DNA of 18,737 bases, taken from NCBI GenBank assembly GCA_938045215.1, contig CALINF010000332.1, positions 1 to 18,737 on the forward strand. The letters are read 5' to 3'. Made by a program: the position numbers and the translations under genes. Below the pieces are notes generated by a model that saw only the letters and a list, made by a program, of their open reading frames with translations, made no database searches and had not been told where the DNA came from. This document shows, piece after piece, positions 16,263-18,737 of this stretch. How positions within the stretch are numbered: position 1 is the stretch's first letter; each line of letters starts with the position of its first letter. This DNA is from an uncultured Halieaceae bacterium. GTDB taxonomy: Bacteria > Pseudomonadota > Gammaproteobacteria > Pseudomonadales > Halieaceae.

Positions 16263-16305
16263 GCCTTTGACATAGCCGCTAGCCCTTTTATTCAAGGCAT
16301 TTTTT
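16263..16305 (+). terminator. Probable intrinsic terminator after the P450 gene
   Basis: GCCTTTGA (16263-16270) pairs with TCAAGGC (16292-16298), with one bulged T, to give a seven-pair stem. The loop is long (about 21 bases) and contains a smaller TAG-CCG-CTA hairpin. A run of six T follows (16300-16305). It lies 6 bases after the P450 stop codon, which is the expected place. The long loop lowers certainty. Confidence 0.5.
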
Positions 16306-16362
16306 CACTCTCTGGGCCTTTGGAGAGACGTGCGCTGCAGTTTCTGGTTTATCATTGGCGCT

Positions 16363-16378
16363 TTGCACAATTGAGCAA
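16363..16378. promoter_or_regulatory. Palindrome upstream of CRP/FNR-family gene, candidate operator
   Basis: TTGCACAATTGAGCAA is a 16-base near-perfect palindrome: 14 of 16 positions agree with its reverse complement. It ends 16 bases before the ATG of the CRP/FNR-family gene. The half-site TTGC and the total length fit the general form of sites bound by this family (TTGAT...ATCAA, TGTGA...TCACA) without matching either consensus. It may be an autoregulatory operator. The assignment rests on position and symmetry only. Confidence 0.4.
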
Positions 16379-16394
16379 CTGACAAGACAGCCCG

Positions 16395-17051
16395 ATGTCG
16401 AACACGCTAGAACAGGTAGAAATATTCCAGAACCTCTCTGATGAAGAGCTTGCAGCGCTGGCCGCTAACTGCGAGAGAAGGGTCGCCATGCCCGATGAAT
16501 TGGTTATCGAGGAAGGTGAGCCAGCCAACTCCCTGTATATTATAGAGACGGGTAGTGTGAAAATCGTCTGTAGCGATCCCAGTGGCAACGAATATGTGAT
16601 TAACACCCAGGGAGCCAATGAATACTTTGGCGAGCTGGCGCTGGTGGATGATATGGCCCGCTCTTCCTCTGTCGTTGCGCAGGAGGAGTGCAGCTTCCGT
16701 GTCATGCATAAGGACGACTTCAATAAAATTCTCGAGGACTTTCCCGACATTGTGCCCAGCTTGCTGCGCAATCTGACCCGCCGCGTACGCGGACTGACTG
16801 ACGATATCAAGAACCTGGCATTACAGGATGTTTACAGCAGGGTGGCGCGGGTTTTGATGACGCTCTCTGAAGAGACCGGCGACGGCAGCTTGTACATCCC
16901 GGTGCTGCTCACCAAGCGGGATATTGCTGATCGTGTGGGTGCGTCCAGAGAAATGGTGTCGGGTATTTTGAAGAACCTGGTGATAGATGAGTACATCCGG
17001 TTTGAAGATGGGCACATCGTCATCAACACCCATCTGCCAGTGCACTACTGA
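16395..17051 (+). CDS. CRP/FNR-family transcriptional regulator
   Basis: A 218-residue regulator. Residues 10-120 form a cyclic-nucleotide-binding beta-roll. FGEL (78-81) and ARSS (88-91) match the phosphate-binding cassette of CRP (Glu72, Arg82 and Ser83), so binding of cAMP or a similar nucleotide is likely. A long dimer helix follows (about 120-150), then a winged helix-turn-helix with LTKRDIADRVGASREMVSGILKNL (172-195). The cysteines (26, 59 and 99) do not form the FNR iron-sulfur pattern. In the recognition helix, the CRP residues Arg180 and Glu181 correspond to R185 and E186, but CRP Arg185 corresponds to G190, so the DNA site probably differs from TGTGA. A palindrome lies directly upstream. 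It is convergent with the sulfotransferase gene. Confidence 0.92.
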   Translation: MSNTLEQVEIFQNLSDEELAALAANCERRVAMPDELVIEEGEPANSLYIIETGSVKIVCSDPSGNEYVINTQGANEYFGELALVDDMARSSSVVAQEECSFRVMHKDDFNKILEDFPDIVPSLLRNLTRRVRGLTDDIKNLALQDVYSRVARVLMTLSEETGDGSLYIPVLLTKRDIADRVGASREMVSGILKNLVIDEYIRFEDGHIVINTHLPVHY

Positions 17052-17081
17052 GTTGCACGGTCACTCTCAGGTACTGTGACT

Positions 17082-17996
17082 TTACGAGTCGCTCGGTTCG
17101 CGCCAGAATAGTTCAGGCCGACAAAACTTTTCCAACAGGGCGATGGTATCGCTGGGTAATTTGTCCTTATAACGTCCTATCGCACTTTGATCGATACCAC
17201 TGCTGCTGGTAAAAGAGGAGTTGCTGCGTGCCGGCTGCCCTCCCTGTGTGTACTCCAGTACCTGAGGGAGAAATTCGATACCCGCTAGTTCGCAGACTTT
17301 GCGCATCGGTGACTCCGTTGCGGTAACGAGGTCTTCAAATCGCACCTTCAGCGCGGGGCCACAATGTCGTTTGAACCCGTCGATTTCATCCAGATAGCGA
17401 TTCTGGCGCTTACAGTAGCGCTGCAGGTCGAGGCTCGGATTGCGCGCCAGTTTGGAGTGCAGGTGGGCGCGAGGGTCGCGGATCAGGAATATTCCGGTAA
17501 CGGAGTAACTGCGGGCAAGCATGCGGCCAACCCGTGACAGATCTGTATTGCTGGGCTGTAGTGCGCAAAAAATAACGCGCAGCCGGTTGTCATCAGGCAC
17601 CTGCCCCAGCGCCTGCGCCATTGCTTCAACATGATTCTGTACCAGGCTATCGGTGCTCCAGCGCTGATGGTGCTCGCGTACGTAACGATAGTAGGTATTG
17701 AGATCAAGTGACTCCTCGGTACCGAATGCTTCTGTGCCCTGGCCGGCGTTAACTCGCTCCAGGTGCCCCTTTTTCTGTAGCTGCCAGTAAAAAGCTTCTA
17801 TCTTGTTTGGAGAAGTGAGCATGCCGCGAAGGCGCAACCAGGGTTTGCGAGATAGGTGCCGGATGAAATAATCTTCATCGGGTGGTAACAGTAACTGCGG
17901 ATGATCATCCAGTAAGCCGCGAAGCAGGTGATTACCTCCCCTGGGAGGAGCGCCGAGAATCAGCAGCGGTGGTTTGGCCATAGGCTTCATCTTCAC
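17082..17996 (-). CDS. Sulfotransferase family protein
   Basis: A 304-residue protein with sulfotransferase motifs. LLILGAPPRGGNHLLRGLL (11-29) is the 5'-phosphosulfate-binding strand-loop-helix. FLIRDPRAHLHS (170-181), with R173 and S181, is the 3'-phosphate-binding motif. VRFEDLV follows at about 218-224. It would transfer sulfate from PAPS to an unknown acceptor, such as a glycan, lipid or peptide. The frame begins with GTG at 17996. ATG codons at 17990 and 17981 are alternatives, and none has a clear ribosome-binding site. It lies 10 bases after the 2OG-oxygenase gene upstream on the same strand, so the two are very likely one transcription unit and may act on one substrate. There is no signal peptide. 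Confidence 0.85.
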   Translation of the reverse strand: MKMKPMAKPPLLILGAPPRGGNHLLRGLLDDHPQLLLPPDEDYFIRHLSRKPWLRLRGMLTSPNKIEAFYWQLQKKGHLERVNAGQGTEAFGTEESLDLNTYYRYVREHHQRWSTDSLVQNHVEAMAQALGQVPDDNRLRVIFCALQPSNTDLSRVGRMLARSYSVTGIFLIRDPRAHLHSKLARNPSLDLQRYCKRQNRYLDEIDGFKRHCGPALKVRFEDLVTATESPMRKVCELAGIEFLPQVLEYTQGGQPARSNSSFTSSSGIDQSAIGRYKDKLPSDTIALLEKFCRPELFWREPSDS

Positions 17997-18006
17997 TGAG
18001 GCCGCT

Positions 18007-18729
18007 TCAGTACATGTGTCTTTCTTTTTCGGAAACCAACGGCTGTCCTGTTAACAGCCGCTTCAGCTTTTTCTTGGCAACACGGACGGCACGATAATCC
18101 TCGAATACCACGATAAAGACTTTGCGATAACGATCCTCGGGGCAGTGTATCTTGCGCACGCCATGCCACGAGTTGCCCCGCCTGCCAAACAGCAGGCTGC
18201 GGTTGTCAGCAGTTGCAGCGGGAATCTCCTTCACAAAATCCTCAAATGCAGGCGCACTCTCAGGTGAAAACTTCCCTGAGTCGTCCAACACCACAGTTTC
18301 CCCACCCCAGCTTGGGTCCCAGTCATCCGGTGTATTGAGATAGAAAATTTGGGAGCCGATCTTGCCCTTGGAGTCGCAGTGCGGTGATACCTCGCCGCCA
18401 TTAGGCGTGTAGTGCCAGTGAAAACGAAAGCGTACCTGGCGAACATTCAGCAGGCGGCAGACAAAGTCCCGGTAGCTTTTGCTACGCAGTTCCAGGATAA
18501 AGTCCTCCCAGGGCTTGGGTATTGACATGCCATCTTCATATTCGAGTACAAAGCGATCGTGACTGGCTTGGCCATGCTTACGCTGCTTGCCGAAGAAACC
18601 TTGAAAAGAGGAGATGTCTGGCATGCTGGCCAGCAGTTGCGCGTAGCGATCGGTTGATATGAAGTGCTGGGGGTTCGTCCAGGGGAAAGGTTCTTTCGAG
18701 CGAAACTCGACCGGATCGATGTCATTCAT
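18007..18729 (-). CDS. 2OG-Fe(II) oxygenase family protein
   Basis: A 240-residue protein of the 2OG-Fe(II) oxygenase (prolyl-hydroxylase-like) superfamily. The metal-binding HxD is H117 and D119 (SPHCDSKG), the distal histidine is H189 (SWHGV), and an arginine at 200 or 202 would bind 2-oxoglutarate. The core strands IFYLNTPDDWDPSWGGETVVLDD and NRSLLFGRRGN fit the double-stranded beta-helix. The C-terminal 30 residues are very basic (VAKKKLKRLL). It likely hydroxylates an unknown substrate. Only 8 bases remain upstream of this ATG and the frame stays open there, so the true start could lie beyond the window. It differs from the longer oxygenase at 7931-8953, which has an N-terminal helical region. 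Confidence 0.83.
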   Translation of the reverse strand: MNDIDPVEFRSKEPFPWTNPQHFISTDRYAQLLASMPDISSFQGFFGKQRKHGQASHDRFVLEYEDGMSIPKPWEDFILELRSKSYRDFVCRLLNVRQVRFRFHWHYTPNGGEVSPHCDSKGKIGSQIFYLNTPDDWDPSWGGETVVLDDSGKFSPESAPAFEDFVKEIPAATADNRSLLFGRRGNSWHGVRKIHCPEDRYRKVFIVVFEDYRAVRVAKKKLKRLLTGQPLVSEKERHMY

Positions 18730-18737
18730 AACGCGTG

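Noticed and set aside
16306..16331. TCTCT/AGAGA hairpin in the gap before the regulator gene
   Set aside because: The five-pair stem has no following T-run in either direction. The upstream stem with six T is the better terminator.
17060..17080. GTCAC...GTGAC hairpin between the convergent regulator and sulfotransferase genes
   Set aside because: It has only five pairs, an 11-base loop and no proper T-run on either strand, so it is too weak to call a terminator.

Overview
The window looks like a chromosomal segment from a Gram-negative, aerobic, probably marine gammaproteobacterium. This is inferred from the gene mix (a cyanophycin operon of the proteobacterial type, CRP-type regulator, MaoC hydratases, bacterial P450, sulfotransferases, 2OG-Fe(II) oxygenases), moderate GC and Shine-Dalgarno usage. 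A Halieaceae/Cellvibrionales-like source is my best guess, but nothing here proves it. The sequence is gene-dense. There are no rRNA or tRNA genes, CRISPR arrays or insertion sequences that I can see. No stretch over 300 bases lacks a gene.

Left edge (1-1138, minus strand): a sulfotransferase gene cut by the window start, and a uracil-DNA glycosylase superfamily protein with four cysteines spaced for an Fe-S cluster.

Core (1246-7893, plus strand): a compact four-gene cyanophycin locus. Its order is isoaspartyl dipeptidase (iadA-like), intracellular cyanophycinase (cphB), cyanophycin synthetase (cphA) and a second, shorter cphA-like gene. CphA would store Asp and Arg as multi-L-arginyl-poly-L-aspartate. 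CphB would cut it to beta-Asp-Arg dipeptides, and the IadA-like enzyme would split those to Asp and Arg. The fourth protein keeps a Mur-ligase domain with an intact P-loop but has no ATP-grasp domain. It is the most intriguing gene here.

Middle (7931-9632, minus strand): a prolyl-4-hydroxylase-like 2OG-Fe(II) oxygenase with a helical N-terminal region, and a conserved-looking protein of unknown function.

Right-centre (9753-17051, plus strand): two adjacent MaoC-fold hydratase subunits, a long GST-family protein, an MFS transporter, an exported DUF885 protein that lacks the expected catalytic glutamate, a cytochrome P450 with an unusual I-helix, and a CRP/FNR-family regulator. A probable intrinsic terminator follows the P450, and a palindrome lies just upstream of the regulator. 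The set hints at CoA-linked or oxidative breakdown of a hydrophobic compound, but no shared pathway can be proven.

Right edge (17082-18729, minus strand): a 2OG-Fe(II) oxygenase and a sulfotransferase in tandem, probably co-transcribed, which may modify the same unknown substrate or surface molecule.
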